This document shows positions 23,376-34,184 of a DNA stretch of 64,000 nucleotides, one piece after another. The notes beneath the pieces were generated by a model. The model had not been told where the DNA came from. It saw nothing but the letters and a program-made list of their open reading frames with translations, and made no database searches. Origin of the DNA: Macrolepiota albuminosa (lineage: Eukaryota; Basidiomycota; Agaricomycetes; Agaricales; Agaricaceae); assembly GCA_027475525.1 (NCBI GenBank), contig JAMWFC010000117.1, forward strand, positions 620,001 to 684,000, in the 5' to 3' direction. Each line of letters begins with the position of its first letter. Position 1 is the stretch's first letter. Made by a program: the position numbers and the translations under genes.

Positions 23376-25692
23376 ATGTCCTTCTGTATTCCAACTCCAC
23401 CTCCCGTGCCTTCTCAGGCTGCTCAAGAAGCTGCCTACGCATACATCGCCAAGGCCAACCACTTTATCCATCATATCAAAGGTGTTGGCGCCGAGGCATC
23501 CCAAAACCTTGTGGTTGGTGTGATGAAACTACTGGAGCGATGGTATGAGGTGCGGGTCCTTGGCGTTGGCTGGGATCCCAAAACCTTGTGGTTGGTGTGA
23601 TGAAACTACTGGAGCGATGGTATGAGGTGCGGGTCCTTGGCGTTGGCTGGGATCACGAGATCGAGGTGCGGGAGTGGTGTCGTGCCCGGTATGTTGATAA
23701 TCATGGCGCCGAGTGGTTAGCGCCTTTTTCCCGCTTTGTAAGTTGTCTTTGCTGCCTGCCATGTCGCTTAGCTGATTGCTCCTTAGGTGCCTCCCCCTGT
23801 CCCCACCATCGAAGATGAGCTGGAGGACATTCTTTCTGGCGCGTTGCCGATGACCATAAGCGCATTGGCAACCGAGTAAGTAGCTTCTGACCTTTCCTTC
23901 TCTAGCTATGGACTGAACTATCCCCCCATAGTAAGCAAGAGGTACTGGAGCCCCTTGCTCGATTGCAAATCGAGCAGGAACAGGAGGAGGCTGCCACTGC
24001 TGCTGCCATGCACTCCTTGGCGGTGGCAAGGGCAGAACTCGCCAAGGAGCAGAAGAAGGAGTCCGTTGCCTAGGGTTCCAGCAAGGGGTCTCGTGCCGGC
24101 AGTGTTCAGAGCCCCACACTGCCGGCAAGCACAGGGGGTTTGCCTTCTAAGCCTGGCAAGGCTTTGAAGAAGAAAGTGAGTCTGCCGTCATTGGCGTTTC
24201 TTCTTACCGATGGTAACTTTTTGCTAGTCTCGCAAGGGAAAGGGCCCTCAATACGAGGTATGCTGTTTTGACTCTTTGCCGACTTTCTACTGACTCTCTC
24301 CCAGCTCCCTAGTCAGACAACTTTTGACGACAAGAAGTTGAAGGGTTTGCTCTTGCCGCGCTGGGAAGACGTTGTCATGGACGAGGGCATTGAGGGAGGA
24401 GTGGAGCTGCCGGAGATGAAGAACAAGCGCACGGTTTCCCTGGCAACACGCCAGGAGTTTAAAGATTCGCGTGGAGCGGTAAGTTGTCTTAGCCTTTTCG
24501 TATGATTCTTGTTCTCAAGCAAGGGTAGTGTGACAAATGCTGGGCCAATAACGACCCCAAAAGTTGCTGGTTCCCCACTGGCACCCAACCCTGTTACCGC
24601 TGCGGCACTCTCAAGCGTGCTTGTACGATTGACAGTGCCAAGAGTCGTGAGCATGGCAGAGCACCTGACCTTTTCGTGGAGAAGACCTTTTCCCAGGCGG
24701 TTTTGGTCAAGCGTGCTAGGGAGTTTGTTGAGGGGGAACATAGGGAGGTTGCTGCTGGGAGAGTGGCAAAGATCAGCAAGTCCTCCTTGATGCTGCTGAC
24801 ACGCCAAGGAGATGAATTGGAATTGGTCGGAAAGCGCGGCGCTGGCAAGCACCAGGAAAAATGCAAGGCCTCCTCCCCAAGCAAGGGCAAGGGTAAGGCC
24901 AAGCGTGTACGCATTGAGTCGCCCCCCTCCTCTCCAACTGCTGAGGACATGGAGATGAGGGAGCTTGGAGAAGCCCTTGCCACCAGCCGCCTCCCTCCCG
25001 TTAGCGGTGAGGCTGGCCCCAGCCGCCTACTGTCCCCTCTTGCCTTGCCTGAAAACACGCCTGCCGATGTTTCGACTGCTGGCGCCCCAGGAGATGAAGG
25101 TGACGTTGTAATGGGAGAGCCTGCTGGCACGCCGGAGTTAGCCGGAGAGGAGGAGACACGGGGAGGATTGCCAAGTCGTGAGGAGGTAGAGGGCGGCAAT
25201 GAGGATGCCGAGGGGGAAATGGACGAGACTTTGCGGGACGTCCCTGGCGAGTTTCAGGAGTTGCTGACGGTGGAGCCTGCCACCCCCTAGGTAAGTGAGG
25301 GTGACTTGGCGACGCAGCTCTGGATGAGCTCGAGTGGGCCCTCGTCGTGGACCCCCCAGCCTCAGCCAAGAGTCACTGGCAATTCTCACGAGTGGCTGGG
25401 GGAGGACTTGGTGTATCCTGTGGTGGCCCTTTACCCTCCCCAGGTGATAGAGCGGATGGCGGCGCATGCGGCAAGCATGCGAGCGGTGCTAGGTCGTGAG
25501 CATGAGCAAGCCTGGGAGCAAATTATGGCTTCGCGGCTGCGGTATTCCAACTTGACCAGGAGTATGGATACCTTGCAGGAATATCAAGCTGACTGCAACA
25601 AGGCTCTGGAGTGGCAAACTCTCAACCACGTGCAAGTTGGCGACCTCTTGCCGTTCGACGACTCCTCGTCGCTTACTGAAGATAAAGACTGA
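23376..25692 (+). CDS. AS1 of element C: opposite-strand gene with six-Cys zinc-cluster-like motif
   Basis: A gene antisense to gag-pol, between pol and the 3' LTR. The start chosen is the ATG at 23376 (MSFCIPTPPP). Probable exons: 23376-23737, 23787-23875, 23932-24175, 24228-24257, 24305-24478, 24529-25290 and about 25330-25692, with introns of 47-56 bases and clear GTAAG and AG ends. Block 1 holds ERWYEVR and EVREWCRARY, ending EWLAPFSRF. Exon 6 opens with CDKCWANNDPKSCW, then PCYRCGTLKRAC, i.e. C-x2-C-x8-C-x8-C-x2-C-x6-C, close to the fungal Zn2Cys6 pattern. An acidic Pro/Ser-rich stretch follows and a helical C-terminal block. Lesions: a 77-base duplication in exon 1 and a TAG at 24071, perhaps from CAG. 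A TAG also sits exactly at the end of exon 6. A homologue lies in element A (41825-39161). The function is unknown; DNA binding is inferred from the cysteines only. Confidence 0.7.
23498..23651. repeat. 77-base tandem duplication 5
   Basis: Copies 23498-23574 and 23575-23651 in exon 1 of AS1 (element C). It shifts the frame; counting one copy restores the block conserved with element A. Confidence 0.95.
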
Positions 25693-26127
25693 CAGACCTT
25701 AGGGTAGATAGGCCGTCATGTATATAGATTTTTTTGCCTTTTACAGTACGCGCATATATATCTCTTGCTGCTTTCTTGCCGAGTGGAATGATAAGTCCCG
25801 TAATCTGAGTTAGCGCAGCAGCAGAGAGTCAAGAAAGTAAAGCAAAGAGAAAGCAAGCGGCAAGTATTCTAAGGTAGGTTTTAGCAAGAGGAGTTGTAGG
25901 TGAGGGACTTAGACAAATTTTTGAGGAGAAAGGGAAACGCTCAGTAAATCATCATAGCAAAAAACCCTTGGCGAGAGTTGCGCAGAGCGCTAAGTGTTGG
26001 CGACACGCTAGCGCTGCGACTTGACTATGTAAGGAATTGTCTGTTGGATATAGTACAGTAAGTATCGGCAAGAAAGATAAGTAAGGTAAGTAATAGAAAG
26101 AAAGAGCTTATCAATATATAGTCTTTT
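25693..26127. other. Element C spacer between AS1 and pol end
   Basis: No coding frame. Both AS1 (+) and pol (-) end towards this AT-rich spacer, so it should hold two convergent 3' ends. Element A has about 2.3 kb and a possible extra antisense gene in the corresponding place. Confidence 0.55.
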
Positions 26128-28091
26128 CTAATCATTTTCTTCTTCTTCAACTAGAGTTGGCAAATCATCATCGTCCAATAATTCTGTTTCTTCAAGTTCC
26201 CTAAGCTTGGCGGTGTCGATATCTAGCGCTTCCAAAGGCAAGTCAATCTGTTCCCTGGTGAGATACGGTAATAGGCGAAAGGCAGCAACAGGTCGATGTA
26301 GTACTGAACCATCTAATTCACAGAGCATGTAAGCGCCTCCACAGTTACAAGAGATAACTACCAAGGGTCCTAGATAGCGCGGACACATTTTCTTGTTGTA
26401 AGAGGTTTCAATTTTGGAGTTGCACATGAGTACTAGCGCTCCTCTCAGGAAGTTGTAATCTTTGATAGTAGCGCTATGCTCGTTCTCGAATCGTAGGGCT
26501 GCTTGGCGACGGGCGCTAAAGACTACCTCATGGAGTTGCTCTAAATCTTCTTTCCTTCGCTGGAGATCAATAGCTTGTCTGGCGATCAGATCGGTAGTCG
26601 CTAAGATACTGTTGGGTGCTGGCTGAAGGTAGGTTGCCTCTATAATGTCGGCAGGGAGTAACGGATGGGTGCCAGTAGCCACGTAATAGGGAGAACAACC
26701 CATGCGCTTATGAATGGTAACTCTTTCCGACCAAAATACTGAATATGTCGCCTCACTCCAACGAAACTCGTCGCCATCGACTGCCTTGAAGAGCGCTTGC
26801 TGAACGTCAAAGTGTGGTCTCTCTACCAGACCATTGGTGTGCTTGTTGTAGCCAGATACTCGAATGTGGTGAATGTTGTATTTCTTGGCAAGATATGTTA
26901 GCGCTTTGATAATTGGCGCACCATTATCCGTGATAATTTCTCTTAGCGCTCCCCAATGGCAAATGACGTCCTCAAATAGCCACTTGGCAACCGCCTCTGT
27001 ATTTTCTCTCTGCAGCATTCAAAATTCAGGCCAGTGGGTTAGCGAGCAATGACCTTGAATGATGTACTTGTAGCGACCGGATTTGGGCATATGCATGGTA
27101 TCGACATAGATTTTGTTGAAGAGGGGAGCTGGCGTTGCAACGGTTGGCGGGATAAGCACTTGGCATGTCTGTTGAATTTGGCATAGGTGACAAGTCCTAA
27201 TGTACCAGGCAATGTCGGCACTAGCATGTGGCCACCAGAATTGTTCTAACAGAGAAGCTCGGGTAGCGTACAGACCTCTATGTCCTAGTTCATCGTGCAT
27301 GGCGTGCAGGACTTGTAAGCGACTATCTGGCTTGATGATCAGCTTGTGAGCACCATCTCGATTTCATCGCCAAAGTCGGTTGTCGGTAAAGAAGAAACGG
27401 GTAGCATAGCAGATAAAGGTCGCGTATTGCTCGTCGGTAAGGCCTGTGAGTTGCTTAAGATCTTGTATCCATTGTTCAACTATTAACAAGCGACTGTCTT
27501 CCGCCTTTGCCTTGGTGGATCGGGGAATGGCATCGTAGGTCAGGTTTTTGCTGTCTTCTCTTAGCGGATGGGGTTCTTGTACGACTTTTACTGGAGGCAA
27601 GTCTTGTCCAAGGATGCTTGCCGTGTAGAACGTGAGGGGTGCACTAAAGATCTTGGGGCGGTAAGGGACAATGGGATGTAGAAGGATACTGGCAGGCTAT
27701 TGCCGTCGTAGTAGGGGAATTGGCTGTTGTATGAGGTGCACAAAACTATGTAGTCGGTCGATCCAGTCTTCGAAATTGCTATCAGCTTGTGGATCCACTG
27801 CCAGGTTGCCAGGTTGCCATGGTCGCCTAGAGAGTCCATCCAGTCCATGGAAAGAGCTCTTGACGTGTACCAACTCAAAGTGAAACATGAGGATAGCAAC
27901 TACCCACCGGTTCATGCTAGCGGATGGCTGGATATCAGGATTCTGCAGCATGCCTTTGATGTACCTAGCGTCGACTTCAACAATCAGGTTCTGCACGCCA
28001 ATCAAATATATCTTTAGCGACCGGAAGGCTTTGAAGAGCCCATAGAGCTCTAGCTTAGGCTGACTGTAGCGAGACTCCTGGTTGTTTAGCG

Positions 28092-28245
28092 TGATAGACC
28101 CAAAGCGGTTGTAGCATCGCTGTTTCCGATTGTCGCTAAGGCACTGGCACAAGAAGTAGCCAACGGCATGATAGACCCAAAGCGGTTGTAGCATCGCTGT
28201 TTCCGATTGTCGCTAAGGCACTGGCACAAGAAGTAGCCAACGGCA
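28092..28245. repeat. 77-base tandem duplication 6
   Basis: Copies 28092-28168 and 28169-28245 in the RNase H region of element C; it breaks the frame. Confidence 0.95.
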
Positions 28246-29023
28246 ATGTACGAGGTATCCACCACCAAGATAACAGGGTCAGCAAAGCTATAGTCGATTG
28301 GAACTAGGGGTTTGGCATCTTGTAGGGCTTTTACTAAATCTCATTGTGCAGTGACCTGGTCTGGCCCAAATTCGAAGAGTTCGTTGGTGTGGGTGAGTCG
28401 GTTAAGGGCATGTGCGCGATGGGCAAAATTCTTGACGAATATCCTAAGAACGCCAACGGTACCAAGAAAGGCGCAAACTTCAGATAAGTCGCGGCAAGGA
28501 CCCCATCGCTCCAAGAGGGCTAAGCAAGACTTGTCGGGAATGCGACCGTCGGGAGTGCAGATGTGACCAAGTATTTTGAACCTGGCGCACAAAGGAGGAG
28601 CTTATGGCCGCTAAAGGTTCCACCGCTATACTTCATACGTTGGAGAACTCAGTTGAGTAGCTGGAAAAACTCCCAAAGCGCTAAGCGAATGTTGGAGTTG
28701 TCAGGATGGGTCGCCGGTAAGCCGTTTACGAGTCGCCAGTCTTTGGGGCCTTTGACGCCAACGTCATCAATGAAGCTAAGGACACTATGCGGTATCTCAG
28801 GTTGGAGGATGAAAGTGATGTCATCATGGAATATGGGGACTGAGTTTGTCCAGCCCATTGGTAAAGTGACTAGGCGCAAGGCACCAAATGTAGTTTGAAA
28901 AGTAGTGAGATCCTGAGAAGAAGGGTGTATCAGGCATTTGTCATAGCCAACGTAAAGGTCAAGGGTGGCGCCACAAATACGCCTGGCAAAGGACTCGGCA
29001 ACATAGTCAGGAAAAGGTGGTAT

Positions 29024-29177
29024 GCCAGAGTGTCGTATGGTAACTCTATTCAGCGGCTCGAGACTGTGAACTATGCGTAGATTGCCGTTCTTTTTGAGGA
29101 GCCAGAGTGTCGTATGGTAACTCTATTCAGCGGCTCGAGACTGTGAACTATGCGTAGATTGCCGTTCTTTTTGAGGA
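29024..29177. repeat. 77-base tandem duplication 7
   Basis: Copies 29024-29100 and 29101-29177 in the start of RT of element C. Confidence 0.95.
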
Positions 29178-29219
29178 CACAAAACCACCAGGAGCGGTAA
29201 GAGCTATTAGAGGGTTCGT

Positions 29220-30290
29220 TGATAGGCTTCTACTCGGACTGAGCGCATCAAGGGACATTATAGGCCAACCGACACTTGACGTATTCAGGACTCTAGCGAC
29301 CAGTTGGGAATATAGAGCAGCTCTAGCTCTGGCAAATTACTACAGGATGTGGAAATTTATCCTAACCCCTAGCTACCAGGCCTTCAGCGCACTCCTTTCA
29401 CCTAGCCCAAGGATGAAGAAGGCTCATAACGTATAACGATAGCACGACGGCGGGAGAGGACTCTAACTAAACCCCGATCACTTCCAGAAGGAGCCAGCAG
29501 CAGGCGCTGCCATTTGACGAGGAACTTCAATCAGAAGTCTAAAAGGATCAATGACGGCGGCACTGGATATACTTAAATCCGACATCTGGACCTGCCAGGA
29601 ACTAATACAATGAGTAGCGCTGACATTAGCGCTCACGGCGTCTGTCGAGGATTTTCTGACCATACCCCGGAACAGCCTGGCCAATCGGAGATATAGTAAA
29701 AGTGAGCAGACTCGTACAATTCTAAGTCAATATAGAGTCGCCGCTGGTCGCCGTGGGTCATAACGCCGTTGGTCGCCGTCAGCCATGTGCAAAAGGTCGC
29801 CGTTGACAGGTCGCCATTAGAGGAAACCACGAGGAGAGGCGCTAGGAGGTAGCGCCGCAGATGGGCTCGTATCTTGGCAAACACGGTAGCGCATAGTATA
29901 TAAAATAGCTACTTTACATGTATATAACAACGAATTGTAACCCCTCGAACACACAGTTACACTTAGCGTTCAACTCGCACTAGCTTCCTTCGACTTCGTC
30001 ACTAAGTCGGGCGCTAGCTTTGTCTATCTCGTCTTCAGCGTTTACGGTGCCACCTACGGGCACAATACGCTGCGCTACTCGTCTTTTCTCCAATATCTTT
30101 GCCTAAACCACGATGCTTACCGTCTGCCAGGTAGCCCCTGAAGCGCTATAATCTAGCGCATCGTTTTACTACCTCCACTCGAGCACACCGGGACCCTGTC
30201 AGGACTCCTCACAACTACGTACGCCAAGCGCTGGAGACGGCGTTGTACTGCGTATACGTCCAGCGCACCCAACCACAGTTGGCGTCATCA
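29220..30290 (+). repeat. Element A 5' LTR
   Basis: 1071 bases, TGATAGGC...GGCGTCATCA, with the TGAT/ATCA inverted ends shared by LTR-B. Confidence 0.93.
29897..29906 (+). promoter_or_regulatory. TATA box of LTR-A
   Basis: TATATAAAAT in the LTR, suitably placed to start the genomic RNA within the LTR. It is also present in the 3' LTR. Confidence 0.55.
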
Positions 30291-30293
30291 TTT

Positions 30294-30311
30294 TGGAGCC
30301 CACCGCGAGGG
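30294..30311 (+). other. Element A primer-binding site
   Basis: TGGAGCCCACCGCGAGGG, three bases after the LTR. TGG matches the CCA end of a tRNA. Element C has the same 18 bases (46719-46736, minus). The primer tRNA would end ..GGTGGGCTCCA with U as the discriminator base; I cannot name the tRNA. Confidence 0.75.
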
Positions 30312-30678
30312 GTTCTTCTGAGACAGAATTCCGCCAGAAACTCGAGCCCAGCGACAGCGCCGCCTCCTGTTGGAGAGCGCACTTGAACCAAGTACCACCG
30401 ACTCACCACACTTGCCAGGCGCGCTACCAAGACAGACTCTGGATCAGGAGCTTGAGGCCGCCTCAGACAGCTTAGCCGAAAGCTTTTTCCCTTTTTCCTG
30501 ACCATTTGAGTACTTAGCAGGCAAAAACCATACTCCGCTTACGCCTCTAGAAGAGTTATCTAGGCTATTATTGCCAGAATCTAGCGACTCGGAGCTAACT
30601 GAGCCGGTACCTACGACATCGACGCTAAGTAACACGAGCACCACCACCCTTCCTACCTCGACAAACACACCTATCGGT

Positions 30679-32961
30679 ATGGATCAGCCGAACAATCAGC
30701 GCATGCCGCCCCGAAACCACTTCTCGTCGCCAAAATGGGACGAAACGAAGCCTCGCAAACTAACGCAGTACTTCAAAGAGTTGGAGTATCTGCTACGTGA
30801 TTGCCGGGTAACCGACAATACACAGATGAAGGAATATGCCGCCAGATACGTCTCATATGACACAGCCGAATCATGGACAGGGTTGAAGAAGTTCCAAGGA
30901 CTTACTAGTGACGCACCACCCAGGCCTTTTACCTATGATGAATGGAAAAAGGCTATCATTCATTTATATCCTGGCGCCGAAGAAGCTACGCATTATATGG
31001 TAATGGAAATCCAGAAGCTAGTCCAAGACACTTTCATGGCTGGGATTTACACTCTAGGAGCGTTATCGACTTATTATCGTGATTTCCAGCGGATAGCGAG
31101 ATGGCTGGTCCAAAATGGGAAGTTATACGGAAACGAGGAGCGCCGTTTGTTTCAACAAGGATTCCCGACATCATTATGGACTAAGATTGCACGACGCTTA
31201 GAGATCATTATGCATGACCATCACCCCAAGGAACCTTACGACATAGAAAAGGTCTTTGAGGCAGGAAAGTGGGTATTAAAAGGCACGGATACTGGTATAC
31301 CACTACAGCGACCTGGCGCGGACCATGGAGGAATGGCACCCAAGATAGAGTCGCCAGCGCCTAGCGCTGCCAATGACCGTAATGGGTACGTCAAGAAGGA
31401 GGATTTGGAAACTGCTGTCAGCAATGCAGTCGCTAATGTCATGAATAAACTGGAAACCTTGATCTCAACTAGTCTTTTGGCGCCTAGAAGTAACGTACAG
31501 ACGGGACTTTGCCATTTTTGTGGCGAGGCAGGACATACCATGACCAGGGGTAGGTGCGCTATCCTTGAACAATACCTGCGACAAGAGAAAGCGCGCCAGG
31601 GAATGGACGGGAAACTAGTCTTACCTTCGGGCGCTAGCATTCCCCTTTATCCCGAGCATAAGACGTTCCAGGGACGCCTTGACGAGTGGCACCGTCGGAA
31701 CCCCGGGAACTTAGCGACAGGCAACCTGAATAGCACGGCGACAACAGAAACCGAGGCAACTCCTCAACAAGCACTAATTCACGAAGTTCTTCAGCTAAAC
31801 GCTATCAGTGACCGACCCACACTGTCCCGCGAAGAGAGGATTGAGACGCTAGAGAAGGAACTGAAGTCGCTAAAGAATCAGGTCTTCGATGGGGTGGAGA
31901 TCAAAAAGGGCAAGCAGCCTTTAAAGGATTATAGACCTTCGGGTGCGACAACAGGCCCCGCTCCAGCACCAGCCTCAACCTCTAGCGCTAACGACAAAGT
32001 ACTAGAAGCTACCAAGGCGCCGGCCATTCCGGAGCCACCGCTACATCCTTACGCTGGTCTCGGGGGCAACTACGCCCCGCCCCTTAATCGTAACTTTGGA
32101 GCGCCAGATAAACCTACGGGGGGATATCGACCCACAGCGCCTATATATGATCTGGAGAAGTCTAAGTTAGTTTTTGATCGCATCATGCAAAGTCAGGTTA
32201 TGCTATCGGTAGGAGAGTTATGCAGCGTGGCGCCAGACGTCAGGAACCAGATGCATACCGCGGTTACCCCTCGATGGAACGTAGCTAACAATGTAGCGAC
32301 GGTGGACGAATGCGACAACGCGCTGCCTGGTTTCGCGTATATAACTGAGACGGTAGCCCCAGAAACCAAGAAAGAGGTCGCACCACCTAAAGAAGCCACG
32401 TCCGTCGACCCAGTCAAAACATACCTAAAATCGCTAAGATCTAGCGACGATCCCGCCATCTTAACTGTAGCCCAAGACTCTCACGCGATTCGCTCAATCA
32501 TGCTGACAGTTGATGGGAAAAGCGAAATAGAGTTGATCGTGGATAGCGGATCACAAATTATTTCAATGGCTGCCGACGTCGCTAACGAGCTGGGTATCAT
32601 TTACGATCCAACGATCATTCTTAACATGCAGAGCGCTAACGGCACGATTGATCGATCCTTGGGGATGGCTCGGAACGTGCCATGTGCTATAGGCGATCTT
32701 ACGTTCTATTTGCAAATTCACATACTCAGATCGCCTGCCTACGATTTATTATTAGGAAGGCCCTTCGATGTGCTAGCACAATCAGTAGTCAAAACGACGT
32801 CCGAGGAGGAAACGACGCTAACTATTAGCGACCCCAATTCTGGAGTCAGGAGAATGGTACCGACATTTCCTCGAGGACGGTTCCAGAAGCCAGGACTGAG
32901 AAAGCGACCTTACGTTAGCGACGAACCCTGCGAGTGTTTTCTGACGCCATCGAGGAGATGA
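30679..32961 (+). CDS. gag: Element A gag-protease, intact
   Basis: An uninterrupted frame of 760 codons from the first in-frame ATG (30679); the frame is open further upstream to about 30510, so a non-ATG or earlier start is possible. Capsid-like region: FSSPKWDETKPRKLTQYF through about residue 200. Zinc knuckle near residue 278: CHFCGEAGHTMTRGRC, spaced C-x2-C-x4-H-x6-C rather than the usual x4 at the end. Aspartic protease near residue 622: VDSGSQIISMAADVANELG, then YDLLLGRPFD. It ends CFLTPSRR with TGA. The last 28 bases overlap the pol frame, which lies at -1. Confidence 0.9.
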   Translation: MDQPNNQRMPPRNHFSSPKWDETKPRKLTQYFKELEYLLRDCRVTDNTQMKEYAARYVSYDTAESWTGLKKFQGLTSDAPPRPFTYDEWKKAIIHLYPGAEEATHYMVMEIQKLVQDTFMAGIYTLGALSTYYRDFQRIARWLVQNGKLYGNEERRLFQQGFPTSLWTKIARRLEIIMHDHHPKEPYDIEKVFEAGKWVLKGTDTGIPLQRPGADHGGMAPKIESPAPSAANDRNGYVKKEDLETAVSNAVANVMNKLETLISTSLLAPRSNVQTGLCHFCGEAGHTMTRGRCAILEQYLRQEKARQGMDGKLVLPSGASIPLYPEHKTFQGRLDEWHRRNPGNLATGNLNSTATTETEATPQQALIHEVLQLNAISDRPTLSREERIETLEKELKSLKNQVFDGVEIKKGKQPLKDYRPSGATTGPAPAPASTSSANDKVLEATKAPAIPEPPLHPYAGLGGNYAPPLNRNFGAPDKPTGGYRPTAPIYDLEKSKLVFDRIMQSQVMLSVGELCSVAPDVRNQMHTAVTPRWNVANNVATVDECDNALPGFAYITETVAPETKKEVAPPKEATSVDPVKTYLKSLRSSDDPAILTVAQDSHAIRSIMLTVDGKSEIELIVDSGSQIISMAADVANELGIIYDPTIILNMQSANGTIDRSLGMARNVPCAIGDLTFYLQIHILRSPAYDLLLGRPFDVLAQSVVKTTSEEETTLTISDPNSGVRRMVPTFPRGRFQKPGLRKRPYVSDEPCECFLTPSRR

Positions 32962-33922
32962 GTGATGAGGATCATGGAGATGAAGCGCTTATCTTGGACT
33001 ATAATCATCGGACTGGGCAAGTAACCTTTATATCACATACCCCTTTAGCCCCTGAAATCTTGAACACTTCTACGTCGCTTACTAGCGAAGCTTTATCCTA
33101 CTTATACCTCACTGCATCCGATATTACTGAAAATCTTTTGACAGACACTTATTTCGTTTCCACCCCTGATTCTAAAGCACCTTTGATATCCGGTTTCGCT
33201 AGAAACCAGTGTTCCATTTATAATACGTTTGCTAACAACAGTACCCTTAGCGCAAAGGGGTTCAGGTTAAAAAGAAATACAAACCAGTAGCGCTTAAAAC
33301 AAAACTGGTAGCGAGCGGCGTACCTGAAGAATTTCGCATCGAGAGAAAGATCATTGGAAACCCGTTAGCGACCCTTCCCGAACTTAATCCAAACCCACCA
33401 CCCTTCAAGCCTACCGGACGATTTACGGAAGAACAACGGGTGCTATTCCTTAGCGCCCACGATACAGGCTTTCTATCGACGGCGGAACTAGATGTATTGA
33501 CCAATATTATGCAAAAACAAAACAAAGCATTTGCTTGGGAGGATTCCGAACGCGGTAAACTTAGAACTGACTTCTTTCCACCAGTGGTTATACCGACGAT
33601 ACCTCACGTGCCTTGGACCGAGCATAACCGACCTATACCACCGGGTATTGAAGCTGAAGTTTGCCAAATTATTCGTTCCAAAATAGCGGCAGGAGTTTAC
33701 GAGCCTTCCAATTCGGCATACCGGTCACGATGGTTTTGTGTACTGAAGAAAAATGGAAAGCTACGTATAGTTCATAGTTTGGAGCCGCTAAACAAAGTCA
33801 CGATTCGTCATTCAGGGGTACCGCCCTTCCCCGATCACGTCGCTGAATCGTTCGCGGGAAGAATATGTGGCGCTACCCTGGATCTGTACGTTGGCTATGA
33901 CGAGCGCTTAATTCACCCTGCC

Positions 33923-34076
33923 TCTCGCGACTTAACGACGTTCCAAACGCCATTCGGAGCGCTACGACTGGTTACACTTCCCATGGGATGGACTAATTCT
34001 CTCGCGACTTAACGACGTTCCAAACGCCATTCGGAGCGCTACGACTGGTTACACTTCCCATGGGATGGACTAATTC
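33923..34076. repeat. 77-base tandem duplication 8
   Basis: Copies 33923-33999 and 34000-34076 in RT of element A. Confidence 0.95.
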
Positions 34077-34184
34077 AGTACCCATATTCCACGACGACAT
34101 TACGTTTTCGGAGCGCTACGACTGGTTACACTTCCCATGGGATGGACTAATTCAGTACCCATATTCCACGACGACATTACGTTT
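34031..34184. repeat. 77-base tandem duplication 9
   Basis: Copies 34031-34107 and 34108-34184, overlapping the previous duplication. Two joins lie 108 bases apart. Confidence 0.95.

Larger units (their letters stand above)
26128..29219 (-). pseudogene. Element C pol, second part: RT, RNase H, integrase
   Basis: Minus strand, continuing from 43198 across element A. RT: LPMGWTNSVPIFHDD and the active site SFIDDVGVKG (near 28720). RNase H: VDTSYIAVGYFLCQC and the YSQPKLELYGLF region. Integrase: zinc-binding HDELGHRGLY..CHLCQIQQ, then D in YVDTMHMPKSG, D in ITDNGAP and E in GLVERPHFDV. The C-terminus is acidic. Lesions: two 77-base duplications and several TGA stops (near 28645, 28335, 27362 and 27018). 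At 27362 element A has CGA where C has TGA. It is therefore recently dead rather than ancient. Confidence 0.88.

Noticed and set aside
23376..25692. AS1 as a host gene into which the elements inserted
   Set aside because: It occurs at the same position and orientation in two diverged elements, between pol and the polypurine tract, so it is part of the elements.
29478..29884. Identical small frames at 29478-29884 and 42231-42637
   Set aside because: They are the two LTRs of element A; identity reflects recent insertion, not genes.
30215..30505. Minus-strand frame matching 45-260
   Set aside because: It lies across the primer site and leader of A-type elements; the match is DNA-level repeat identity.
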